DNA of 64,000 nt, taken from positions 1,240,001 through 1,304,000 of the forward strand of contig OZ242308.1 of NCBI GenBank assembly GCA_965208015.1, in the 5' to 3' direction. The notes under the pieces are model-generated. The model was not told the DNA's origin. It saw nothing but the letters and a program-made list of their open reading frames with translations, and made no database searches. This DNA comes from Bin87 sp965208015. GTDB taxonomy: Bacteria > Chloroflexota > Dehalococcoidia > Lucifugimonadales > UBA3495. The first letter of the stretch is position 1, and each line of letters starts with the position of its first letter. The position numbers and the translations under genes are program-made. Below, piece after piece: positions 1 through 6,737 of the stretch.

Positions 1-1
1 T

Positions 2-79
2 GCGCCAAGACTGTGCCAACGGCTAGGCGAGGCCGGGTTTGACCTCAGTCCCGATGCTATCGCCAGGGCGTCCATCTGA
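2..79 (+). CDS. C-terminal end of an upstream gene (partial)
   Basis: An open frame enters from the left edge and ends at a TGA that shares one base with the ATG of rnhA, the usual sign of translational coupling. About 25 residues are visible and include LGEAGFDLSPDAIARASI, which has a protein-like composition. Too little is present to name a family. The coupling is seen; the reality of the gene is inferred from that junction. Confidence 0.5.
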   Translation, partial: APRLCQRLGEAGFDLSPDAIARASI

Positions 80-564
80 TGACGTCGAAGAAACACGTCA
101 CTATCTACACCGATGGGGCCTGCACCGGAAATCCCGGTCCAGGCGGGTATGGTGTTGTACTGATTTACGGCGAGCATCGCCGTGAACTCAGCGGCGGCTA
201 TCGCCTTACCACCAACAACCGTATGGAGCTGATGGGGCCGATAAAGGGCCTGGAAGCCTTGAACCAAAGTTGCCGTGTTACGCTGCACAGCGATTCACAG
301 TACGTGGTGGAGGGAATTGAGAAAGGCTGGGCCAAGCGTTGGCGGAGCAACGGCTGGATGCGTAACAAGCGGGAGCGGGCGATCAATCCCGACCTGTGGG
401 GCAAGCTCCTCGACCTGTGCGAGACCCACGAGATCGAGTTTCTATGGGTGCGCGGTCATGCGGGAGACGTTGAGAACGAGCGTTGCGACCATTTGGCGGT
501 GCAGGCCGCCCACCAGAAGGATCTGCCCGTGGACGAAGGGTATGAAACGCCATCCGAGGCATGA
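79..564 (+). CDS. rnhA: Ribonuclease HI
   Basis: RNase HI cleaves the RNA strand of RNA-DNA hybrids (R-loops, replication primers) in the cytoplasm. The 161 residues are a normal full length. All four acidic catalytic residues are visible: D12 (YTDGACTGNPGPGG), E50 (NNRMEL), D72 (HSDSQYV) and D137 (ENERCDHLA), together with the flexible-loop His127 (VRGHAG). The basic-protrusion helix region (KGWAKRWRSNGWM) marks it as type 1. The ATG overlaps the upstream stop by one base, and its own stop overlaps the next start (ATGA), so it sits in a coupled operon. Identification is secure. Confidence 0.97.
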   Translation: MTSKKHVTIYTDGACTGNPGPGGYGVVLIYGEHRRELSGGYRLTTNNRMELMGPIKGLEALNQSCRVTLHSDSQYVVEGIEKGWAKRWRSNGWMRNKRERAINPDLWGKLLDLCETHEIEFLWVRGHAGDVENERCDHLAVQAAHQKDLPVDEGYETPSEA

Positions 565-1985
565 GCACAGTGCGCAGCATGAGTAATCCAACCCTAGCTG
601 ACCTGATAGCCTTGGGCGAAGGTTTCACCACCGAGTTCAAGCGGTCTCTGCCCTCTGACCTCGGCAGGGAGATTTGCGCCTTCGCCAACGCCACCGGCGG
701 CGTAATCCTCATCGGGGTTGACGACGCCGGAACTATCATGGGCGTTCCAGACCATAACCGGTTGAAATCCCAAGTGCAGAGCGTCGCCCGCTCGGCGGAC
801 CCGCCTGTAGCCGTGGAAGTGGAAAGCGAAGGGGAGGTGTTGCGCGTCACGGTCCCGGAGCAGCACAGCAAGCCCTACTCCTTTGGGGGTCGTTTCTTCA
901 TCCGTGAGGGTGCGACCTGTCAGCAGTTATCCCGCGACGAAATTAGGGAGTTCTTCTTCCAGGAAGGTCTCATCCGGCTGGACGAAACTGCCTGCAACGC
1001 CTTTGACCCGTCCGTGGAAATCACTCCCGTCCGCTGGGCCGAGTTCGCGGAGCAGGCTGGCATTGACCCCGCGCTGAATCCGATAACGACGTTAGAGAAC
1101 CTGCACCTGGTCAAAGATGCCAGGATGACCCACGCCGGAGCCTGGCTGCTGGCCGACGACATCTCCCGTTTCACCCTCCAGGCCGGCGTCACCTGCGCCG
1201 TCTTCCGGGGCAACTCCAAGACCCACATTCTGGACCGAAAGGAGTTTCACGGAAACCTCTTCGCCATCTACCAGGAGGTGATGGCCTACTTCCAGGCCAA
1301 GTTGAACTCCGCACTCATTCCCAACGCCCAGGGACGAGAGGAGCGGCTGGAACTGCCCGAGAGCGCCCTGCGGGAGGCATTAGTCAACGCCATAGCCCAC
1401 CGCGATTACCGCAGGACCGCCAACGTGCAGGTGTACATCTTCCAGGACCGGTTGGAAATCGTAACGCCTGGAGGACTCCCTGCGGGTATGCGGGAGGCGG
1501 ACTTGGGGAGCAGGAGCGTCCCCCGCAATCCCCTGCTGTTCAGTATGCTCTACCGGATGAGGCTGGTGGAGCAGATTGGCAGCGGCATCCGCCGGATTCA
1601 CGACGCCTGCCGGGAACACGGGATCGCGGAGCCGACCATTGAAGTATCCTCCGATTGGGTGACGGTGATTTTCCTGCGTCCTACAGAGGCGGAAGCCCCT
1701 CATGCAACCCCCCATGTAACCCCTCATGTAACCCCTCATGTAACCCCCCATGTGGGACGGATCATCACCGCCTTGCAGGGAGAAATGAGCCGAGCGGAGC
1801 TAATGGGCGCCCTGGAGTTGACGGACCGCCAGCATTTCACCAGAACCTATTTGCGGCCCAGCCTTGCCACCGGGCTGGTGAATATGACGCAGCCGGACAG
1901 TCCCCGGAGCAGGACGCAACGGTACCGGCTGACCGAGTTGGGCCGGCAGGTACGCGATTCCTTGACCAACGTTGGAGACGCCTGA
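561..1985 (+). CDS. AlbA_2-domain / divergent AAA-4 ATP-binding protein (RecG-like transcriptional regulator family)
   Basis: 474 residues. The N-terminal region (about 18-125) matches the AlbA_2/Schlafen-type nucleic-acid-binding domain (EFKRSLP, FANATGGVILIGVDD). The middle (about 255-360) looks like the GHKL-like ATPase half of this family (ALREALVNAIAHRDY, LVEQIGSGIRRI). A four-fold TPHV linker follows near residues 380-397, and the tail resembles a winged helix (ELTDRQHFTRTYLRPSL). Members are often annotated as putative transcriptional regulators or helicases and frequently occur in defence or mobile contexts. It overlaps rnhA by four bases. Its exact role is unknown. Confidence 0.85.
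   Translation: MSTVRSMSNPTLADLIALGEGFTTEFKRSLPSDLGREICAFANATGGVILIGVDDAGTIMGVPDHNRLKSQVQSVARSADPPVAVEVESEGEVLRVTVPEQHSKPYSFGGRFFIREGATCQQLSRDEIREFFFQEGLIRLDETACNAFDPSVEITPVRWAEFAEQAGIDPALNPITTLENLHLVKDARMTHAGAWLLADDISRFTLQAGVTCAVFRGNSKTHILDRKEFHGNLFAIYQEVMAYFQAKLNSALIPNAQGREERLELPESALREALVNAIAHRDYRRTANVQVYIFQDRLEIVTPGGLPAGMREADLGSRSVPRNPLLFSMLYRMRLVEQIGSGIRRIHDACREHGIAEPTIEVSSDWVTVIFLRPTEAEAPHATPHVTPHVTPHVTPHVGRIITALQGEMSRAELMGALELTDRQHFTRTYLRPSLATGLVNMTQPDSPRSRTQRYRLTELGRQVRDSLTNVGDA
1701..1754 (+). repeat. 12-bp coding tandem repeat (TPHV linker)
   Basis: Four and a half copies of a 12-bp unit (consensus catgtaacccct), differing only at the third C/T position of a proline codon, encode TPHV repeats between the ATPase-like domain and the C-terminal winged helix. 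Related proteins often carry a TPxV-type linker here. The number of units could vary by slippage. Confidence 0.9.
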
Positions 1986-2335
1986 TCCGGTCGGGGAATC
2001 TCCATGCGGCTGAGATAGACGGGTTCAATCGAATCAGACCTGACCCGGCCCATAGAGATGGTCCGAAAGCGACTAGGAAAGGAGGTTGGCGTCTTCGATC
2101 CCAGCCGCCGCAAGAGCTTCGAACTGCACGGAGCGGACTCATGATACAGACCCCTGCGGCCAAGTCCCCTGAGCGCCAGCCTGTTTCCCGACACCCTGTC
2201 GGACGCTCAGGGAGTTGTATTCAAGCCCGCGAATTGGTAATGGCCGAAGAAATTAGGGAAAGGCCGGACGGTTCCTTTCCGACCGGGATCCTAAATTAGC
2301 AATGGTTCAACACTACTCTGAAGGAGCGTGACAAG
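1986..2335. other. 350-bp stretch without a convincing gene
   Basis: No protein family is recognised in any frame. Two hairpins are visible: CCGACA-ccc-TGTCGG near 2190-2205 and GGAAAGG/CCTTTCC at 2257-2280. Neither has a T-run, so they are weak terminator candidates. A Shine-Dalgarno sequence for the next gene (AAGGAG) lies near 2321. This could be one boundary of the accessory block, but no integration scar is visible. Confidence 0.4.
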
Positions 2336-3031
2336 ATGGGCAAGCCTGAGGTGAGGGAAACCGTACGCTTTCAGTGCCCTCACTGTCGCAGGGATGCCAA
2401 TCTGGCTTTCACTACGTTGGGGTATCGCACGGAAGGTCGAACCAGCGGCATAACCTATTTGGTAGAAGACCGAGGCAGCAATTGGAATTTCCATTTCGCA
2501 ATCTGCCCCTTGTGCGGCAGGCTCATTATGCGGTCTTTGAACTTTCAAAATCACGGTGACTTGGGATACCACAACTACGTTTACATTTATCCTCCTTCGG
2601 GCGGAGGTCGTCTAGCGTCATGGTTTGTGCCTCGTGAATACAGCGAGGACTACGCAGAAGCGGTTACAGTTCTCGCGGTCAGCCCCAAGGCGAGTGCAGC
2701 GTTGAGTCGAAGATGTTTGCAGAATATCCTTAGGCAAGTAGCCAATGTGAGGCATGGAACCCTCTACACGGAGATACAGGAAGCAATCAACAGCGGTGCT
2801 CTGCCGCCGCATGTTTCGGAGGTGCTGAATACGTTTCGGCAACTGGGGAATACCGCGGCCCATCCGATAAGGAATGCAAACACAGGAGAGATCGTTCCTG
2901 TTGACCCCGAAGAAGCATCATGGTGTCTGGACGTATTGGATATGCTATTCGACCTCTATTTTGTGGCACCGGCTAAGGCTGCTGAAATGAAACGGGTCTT
3001 GGGGGAGAAAATGAAGGGCAATCCCGCTTAG
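2336..3031 (+). CDS. DUF4145 domain protein with N-terminal zinc ribbon
   Basis: 231 residues. The N-terminus has two CxxC knuckles (FQCPHC near 12-17 and ICPLCGR near 60), consistent with a zinc ribbon. The C-terminal half is typical of DUF4145 (ALSRRCLQNIL, LNTFRQLGNTAAHP, LDVLDMLFDLYF). DUF4145 is mostly found as an accessory domain in restriction, anti-phage and mobile-element proteins; its biochemical role is unknown. AAGGAG is placed correctly before the ATG. The gene is noticeably less GC-rich than rnhA, which fits horizontal acquisition. Confidence 0.85.
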   Translation: MGKPEVRETVRFQCPHCRRDANLAFTTLGYRTEGRTSGITYLVEDRGSNWNFHFAICPLCGRLIMRSLNFQNHGDLGYHNYVYIYPPSGGGRLASWFVPREYSEDYAEAVTVLAVSPKASAALSRRCLQNILRQVANVRHGTLYTEIQEAINSGALPPHVSEVLNTFRQLGNTAAHPIRNANTGEIVPVDPEEASWCLDVLDMLFDLYFVAPAKAAEMKRVLGEKMKGNPA

Positions 3032-3203
3032 CATAGCGTGACCGCAATTCGTCTGAAATAAACTGTGGATGCACGCCATTTTGTCGCCCTACTCCAAACA
3101 GGAGCCCGATTCTCCGTCGTTCAGAAAAGCCCCACAATGCAAAGGCCGGACGGAATGGACCATCCGGCCCTACGATGCCGTGAACAGTGAGAAATGGCTC
3201 CAA

Positions 3204-3488
3204 TTACTCTAGCGAGCCATGACCACCCTCCCGTACTCCCGCCTCCGGCAGCAGCAGGTGCAGCAGTCCCATACCGGCGGCCAGGCTGAACAAGGAAACC
3301 AGGTGGCCCGAGCCGGGGGCGGCCCCAGCATTCCAGCGGAACACCGTGCGGGCGTTGACCTTGAGGCGCCGGGCCAGACCCCGGCAGCTCAACCCGGCTG
3401 CCTGCCGGAAGGCGTCCAGCCGGTCCGGAAAGTCTTGGGGAAACTCCTCCGGCTCAATGTGATAGACCCACTGCTGGCGGCGGCTCAT
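3204..3488 (-). CDS. Small HTH protein, paralogue 4 of a tandem array
   Basis: 94 residues from the ATG at 3488 (MSRRQQWVYH); longer open frame upstream overlaps the previous gene and is ignored. The core FPQDFPDRLDAFRQAAGLSC followed by LARRLKVNARTVFRWNAG has Cro/CI-type helix-turn-helix spacing. It aligns along its length with the three proteins encoded just upstream (shared pattern P-x-DF-x2-RL, L/V-x2-R-x3-WR-x-G, LLL). Only eight bases separate it from the previous stop. It is the last gene of the minus-strand operon. Probable DNA-binding regulator; target unknown. Confidence 0.75.
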   Translation of the reverse strand: MSRRQQWVYHIEPEEFPQDFPDRLDAFRQAAGLSCRGLARRLKVNARTVFRWNAGAAPGSGHLVSLFSLAAGMGLLHLLLPEAGVREGGHGSLE

Positions 3489-3496
3489 AGCGTTAC

Positions 3497-3814
3497 TTAC
3501 TCCCGCACCGGCCAGGGTTGGGAGGCGTCCAGCAGCAGCACCGCCACCCCGCCGGGCACCGTAGAGGCGAAACGCATGATGGCACACAGCTCGTCCTCGC
3601 TGGGAGGCCGCCCCACGCGCCACAGGCGGCCCAAACGGGCGGGCAGGCCGGCGGCCAGGGCCATCTCTTCCAGGGAAGTCCCCGACCGTTCCTCCAATCG
3701 CCCCAGCCGCACCGGAAAGTCCTGGGGCAGGGACGGCGCGGGGAACCGCAGGTACCGGTCCCGCGCCACGCCGTTGATGCCGTTACTCAAAGTCATCATC
3801 CCCGGCATCGTCAT
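3497..3814 (-). CDS. Small HTH protein, paralogue 3 of a tandem array
   Basis: Up to 105 residues; the frame overlaps the end of the preceding gene by 32 bases and offers several ATGs (3814, 3808, 3799, 3796), so the start is uncertain. The body LPQDFPVRLGRLEERSG, MALAAGLPARLGRLWRVG and STVPGGVAVLLLDA is collinear with its neighbours, including the PGG-x2-LL tail. The recognition helix differs from the other copies, suggesting different DNA targets or decay of DNA binding. Same operon as the flanking paralogues. Confidence 0.75.
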   Translation of the reverse strand: MTMPGMMTLSNGINGVARDRYLRFPAPSLPQDFPVRLGRLEERSGTSLEEMALAAGLPARLGRLWRVGRPPSEDELCAIMRFASTVPGGVAVLLLDASQPWPVRE

Positions 3815-4100
3815 CGTCGGCCCATAGGGTCAAGGCCCCGGCATCGCCCTGGCACAGCAGGTCGATGCCGCCGGGGATGTTGCGGGCCAGCTCGGTGATG
3901 GCCAGGATGTTGGCCCCGGAGGGCCGGCGCTCACCCCGCCGCCACAGCAGGATGGCCCGGTCGGTGACGCCCAGGAGTCCGGCCATTTCCCGCCACTTCA
4001 CTCCGGCCAGCACCTTCAGGCCCTCCAGCCGCCGCCCGAAGTCCTCGGGCCAAGGTGGGGGCCGGTAGTCCTCCAACAGGTTGCGTTCCGCCAATGTCAT
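3783..4100 (-). CDS. Small HTH protein, paralogue 2 of a tandem array
   Basis: 105 residues. A strong AGGAGG lies six bases before the ATG. The core WPEDFGRRLEGLKVLAG, MAGLLGVTDRAILLWRRGER and RNIPGGIDLLC is a Cro/CI-like HTH followed by the family's PGG-x2-LL motif. The C-terminus is a run of acidic residues (DDDDAGDDDFE), absent from the other copies. It starts four bases after the stop of paralogue 1. Confidence 0.78.
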   Translation of the reverse strand: MTLAERNLLEDYRPPPWPEDFGRRLEGLKVLAGVKWREMAGLLGVTDRAILLWRRGERRPSGANILAITELARNIPGGIDLLCQGDAGALTLWADDDDAGDDDFE

Positions 4101-4104
4101 GCAG

Positions 4105-4401
4105 TTACCTCCTAGGTCGGTAGATCACGGTCACGTCCTCGTCCAGGAGCAGGGCCAGGCCGCCCGGCACCCGGACCGCCAGGCGCGCCAATGACAGCGT
4201 GGCCCCGGCGTTGGGTTCGCCGTCCTCATTGCGCCAGCGCAACAGTTGGCGAGGGTCCACCCCCAGGGCGTCGGCCATCCCCTCCCAGGTGAGGCCGGTC
4301 AGCTCCTTGAGCGCCGCCAGCTTCCGGGGGAAGTCCTCGGGCATCAGGGCGACGCCCGGCGGGAACCGCCGGTAGCCGGGCGGTTGGCGTTGGTCAATCA
4401 T
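4105..4401 (-). CDS. Small HTH protein, paralogue 1 of a tandem array
   Basis: 98 residues with GGAGG correctly spaced from the ATG. MPEDFPRKLAALKELTG, MADALGVDPRQLLRWRNEDG and VRVPGGLALLLDED define the family pattern shared with the next three genes. The HTH portion resembles XRE/Cro repressors, but the protein is short and has no extra domain. The start overlaps the end of the upstream XRE gene, so translation is probably coupled. Confidence 0.78.
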   Translation of the reverse strand: MIDQRQPPGYRRFPPGVALMPEDFPRKLAALKELTGLTWEGMADALGVDPRQLLRWRNEDGEPNAGATLSLARLAVRVPGGLALLLDEDVTVIYRPRR

Positions 4402-4636
4402 CGTTTTCCTCCAGGATGAACAGGTCCTCGAAGCGGGTGACCTGCAAAACCTCCATCAGGCGTCGGCGGGTTTCGCCGGAGGCGCAGCGCCGGCCGTGAA
4501 ACAGGTCGGACACGAAGCTCCGGGACCGCCCGATGCGCCAAGCCAGCTCGTTCTGGCTCATGTTGAGCACGCTGAGCCGTTCCCACGCCCGGTCCGGGTC
4601 CAGCCGGGCCCTGAAAGCGGATTTGACGCGCTTCAC
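4394..4636 (-). CDS. XRE-family HTH protein
   Basis: 80 residues with a GTG start overlapping the previous stop (GTGA) and an AGGAGG upstream. LNMSQNELAWRIGRSRSFVSDLFHGRR is a canonical Cro/CI helix-turn-helix; the rest (RRRLMEVLQVTRFEDLFIL) is the usual dimerisation segment. It is a different subfamily from the four paralogues downstream and may be the repressor that controls this operon. Confidence 0.82.
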   Translation of the reverse strand: MKRVKSAFRARLDPDRAWERLSVLNMSQNELAWRIGRSRSFVSDLFHGRRCASGETRRRLMEVLQVTRFEDLFILEENDD

Positions 4637-4818
4637 GCCGCGTCCTCCTGCCCCTTGGCGTTCACGCTCCCTTCGGCGCAGCCATCGGCGGCGTCAACGG
4701 GCTGTGGGTACAGCTCCGGATGGGCCAGGTAGTGGCGGGCGATGATGCGGGCCAGGATGCGCAGCCCATCCATGCGCTGGCTTTCCTGTTCCTCGGTGAG
4801 TCTGCGTTTCCTGCTCAA
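4633..4818 (-). CDS. Short hypothetical protein, first gene of the HTH operon
   Basis: Up to 61 residues if a TTG at 4818 is used (MSRKRRLTEEQESQRM); an internal ATG at 4773 (MDGLRILARIIARHYL) is an alternative with a plausible upstream AGGAAAG. No family is recognised. It is basic at the N-terminus with a short amphipathic helix. Its stop overlaps the start of the XRE gene, which argues that it is translated. Confidence 0.55.
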   Translation of the reverse strand: MSRKRRLTEEQESQRMDGLRILARIIARHYLAHPELYPQPVDAADGCAEGSVNAKGQEDAA

Positions 4819-4894
4819 AGGGTTCTTCTCGCTCTGACAACCGGCCTGACTTCCTGGGGTAGTCCAAAGCAGGCTGGTGGGTTATACTCCGGCT

Positions 4895-4910
4895 GGAATT
4901 TAGAAATTCC
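4895..4910. promoter_or_regulatory. Candidate operator palindrome between divergent HTH operons
   Basis: GGAATTT-AG-AAATTCC is a perfect 7-bp inverted repeat in the 250-bp gap between the minus-strand HTH operon and the plus-strand XRE-ImmA pair. A minus-strand -10-like TATAAC (complement of 4881-4886) lies just downstream of it, so a bound repressor would cover that promoter. Function is inferred from position and symmetry only. Confidence 0.45.
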
Positions 4911-4980
4911 GTTCTGTGATTGGAGTGTAACAATCGCTCACCCAGAGGGACAACGGATAAAAGGACATAACCACCCCGTT

Positions 4981-5009
4981 TTGACAAAGTGTTTACTCTG
5001 TTGTAACAA
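4981..5009 (+). promoter_or_regulatory. Sigma-70-type promoter for the XRE-ImmA pair
   Basis: TTGACA at 4981-4986, a 17-bp spacer and TAACAA at 5004-5009 form a good housekeeping promoter about 60 bp before the XRE start. The 10-mer TGTAACAATC covers the -10 (5002-5011) and recurs at 4926-4935, so it may be a direct-repeat operator. Confidence 0.6.
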
Positions 5010-5069
5010 TCAACCCGCAGAAACGTAACATCTGTTCGGCCCTGAAACCGACGACGGGGGGTGGGAAGC

Positions 5070-5504
5070 ATGGACCAGTACGACGACAACCGGGAAGCGG
5101 ACGACCTGCGGGAAGAAGCCGACGGCTACGAGGACATCGGCGCCCTGCTCAAGCGGCTGCGGGGCAGGGTGAGCCTGCGGGAGGTTGCCCGGCGCACCGG
5201 CGTGTCCGCCTCCTACCTGTCCCTGATCGAACGGGGGGAGAAGCACCCCGGCGTCAACGTGGTCCGCAAGCTGGCCGAGCTTTACAACGTGGACGCCGGG
5301 CAGTTGCTCAATCGGGCCGGCCACGGGCCGCAGCCCGACCCCTACGGTGACGAGGCGATGGACGTGGAGCGGGCCTACCGCTTCGTGCTGGACGACCCGG
5401 CTTTCCGGGTGGGCACCCGGCCCGACGGCCCCATGACCCTGAGCGCCAAGCGGTTCATCGTGGAGATGTACGAGAAGTTCACCGGCAAGAGGCTGCTGGA
5501 ATGA
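5070..5504 (+). CDS. XRE-family transcriptional regulator
   Basis: 144 residues from the ATG at 5070, which has a G-rich Shine-Dalgarno; a GTG at 5061 is in frame but worse placed. The HTH is at about residues 27-75 (VSLREVARRTGVSASYLSLIERGEKHPGVNVV, cited in two parts: VSLREVARRTG and SASYLSLIERG). The tail is not a recognised sensor. It overlaps the next gene (ATGA), an ImmA/IrrE-like peptidase. Such pairs (ImmR-ImmA and relatives) act as repressor and anti-repressor in integrative elements and prophages, so this is probably the island's master repressor. Confidence 0.85.
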   Translation: MDQYDDNREADDLREEADGYEDIGALLKRLRGRVSLREVARRTGVSASYLSLIERGEKHPGVNVVRKLAELYNVDAGQLLNRAGHGPQPDPYGDEAMDVERAYRFVLDDPAFRVGTRPDGPMTLSAKRFIVEMYEKFTGKRLLE

Positions 5505-6439
5505 TGGAGAAGACCCTGGGCGGCTTCTGCCGCGACCTGCTGGACGACGAACCTCACGGGCAGGCGATTGACCCTGAAAGGTTGGCTGGGCGTTTCGTGG
5601 ACCACTTCGGGCTGTCGACCCGTCCCACGTTGGAGGAGTTGACCGACCTGGCACAGCGGGCCGGTTTCGGCACGGTGCAGGAGGGGCAGATGGACGGGCT
5701 GAAGGGCGCCCACATCGGCCAACCCGGGGGTGAGTACCACATCTACCACCGCGACGACCTGTGGGAGGGTTCCAAGGCCCAGACCTTGCTCCACGAGATG
5801 TACGAGATCGTCCTGGAGCGAATGGCCGAGATCCACTCGCCGGGGATGCCCGTCCCCTCCGGGCCGAACCCGGTGATCTGTCAACAGGCGGAACGCTTCG
5901 CGGCGGCGGCGCTGATGCAGCCCGACATCTTCATACCCTATGCCCAGGCCAGCGGGCTGGACGTGGCCGCCCTCCACGATGTCTTCGGCTGCGCCTACTC
6001 CTCGGCGGCGTTGAGGCTGGCCGAGGTGGTGCGGGACCCGCCCCTGCTGGTGGTCCTGTACGAGCGGGAGCAGCGGGGCGACCCCGAAGGCTGGACCGGG
6101 CCTGGCCTGCTGCGGGCCAGGGTGGTGCGGCGGACGGCGGGCTTTGGGGCGCGCCGTTCCCGGCTCGTCTGTGGGCATAGGGGAGGGATGCCCCGCAAGG
6201 ACAAGGCCCTGCCCTCCGGTTCCCTGGCGGAATGGGCCGCCCACAGCGACAGCGCGGAGTACGCCGAGGGGGAGGGATTGGCTGCCATTGCAAGGCCCGT
6301 CCTTTGGAAGGGACGGCTGGCCAAGGTGATCGTCGTCGCCGTGCCCGGCGAGCGCCGCAGCGTCCTGGAGCCTCAGTTGGGCCGCCGGAGGCAGTCGTAT
6401 GCCAGTTTCTACCCCAGGGCGGTGACCGCCGCGTCTTGA
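5501..6439 (+). CDS. ImmA/IrrE-type metallopeptidase-like protein with altered HExxH
   Basis: 312 residues. The segment TLLHEMYEIVLERM (H98, E99, E102) followed by QQAERFAAAALMQP (E131) matches the ImmA/IrrE zinc-peptidase core, in which HExxH is followed by an E-x2-FA-x3-LLMP helix. Here the second histidine is Glu102 (HEMYE). The C-terminal 120 residues (from about 190) are arginine-rich and unlike the family core. ImmA enzymes cleave their partner XRE repressor to release excision genes; coupling to the XRE gene supports that pairing. Whether it still binds zinc is open. Confidence 0.72.
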   Translation: MMEKTLGGFCRDLLDDEPHGQAIDPERLAGRFVDHFGLSTRPTLEELTDLAQRAGFGTVQEGQMDGLKGAHIGQPGGEYHIYHRDDLWEGSKAQTLLHEMYEIVLERMAEIHSPGMPVPSGPNPVICQQAERFAAAALMQPDIFIPYAQASGLDVAALHDVFGCAYSSAALRLAEVVRDPPLLVVLYEREQRGDPEGWTGPGLLRARVVRRTAGFGARRSRLVCGHRGGMPRKDKALPSGSLAEWAAHSDSAEYAEGEGLAAIARPVLWKGRLAKVIVVAVPGERRSVLEPQLGRRRQSYASFYPRAVTAAS

Positions 6440-6464
6440 CCGGGCCGGTCGGATGTCCGATAAT
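6436..6464 (+). promoter_or_regulatory. Promoter for the RHH-recombinase operon
   Basis: TTGACC at 6436-6441, 17-bp spacer, GATAAT at 6459-6464: close to the sigma-70 consensus. It overlaps the last codons of the ImmA-like gene. Downstream, GTGTA (6468-6472) and TACAC (6483-6487) form a small inverted repeat and CAAGTG occurs twice, plausible binding sites for the RHH protein encoded next. Confidence 0.6.
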
Positions 6465-6509
6465 CAAGTGTAAGACAAGTGCATACACCTACAAGCAAAA
6501 AGAGAGACC

Positions 6510-6737
6510 ATGCCGCCACGCAGAAAGACCATCACCTTCTCCCTGCCCCCGGAGATGTTCGAGCAGGTGGACGCCGTGAGGCGTGACGAGGGCCGCGACA
6601 TGAGCGAACTGGTGCGCGAGGCCCTCCGCCTGTACATGGAAGAACGGGAACTGCGCCGTGAGGCACGCCTGGAGCGGCTGCGCTTCCGCCGCATTGATTT
6701 GGACGATGAAGAACAAGGAGGACGTAGCAATGAGTAA
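6510..6737 (+). CDS. CopG/ribbon-helix-helix DNA-binding protein
   Basis: 75 residues. KTITFSLPPEMFEQVDAV is the beta strand and first helix of a ribbon-helix-helix fold and RDMSELVREALRLYMEER the second helix. The C-terminus is a charged coil. Such proteins commonly regulate their own promoter or act as antitoxins or excision controls. It overlaps the recombinase start by eight bases, so it probably regulates the recombinase operon. No toxin gene is adjacent. Confidence 0.87.
   Translation: MPPRRKTITFSLPPEMFEQVDAVRRDEGRDMSELVREALRLYMEERELRREARLERLRFRRIDLDDEEQGGRSNE

Noticed and set aside
1701..1754. CRISPR-like repeats
   Set aside because: Units are 12 bp, contiguous and in frame; no spacers.
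1655..2299. A 214-codon plus frame overlapping the AlbA-type gene
   Set aside because: It is another frame of the TPHV repeat region and an intergenic stretch, with a biased composition typical of GC-rich shadows.
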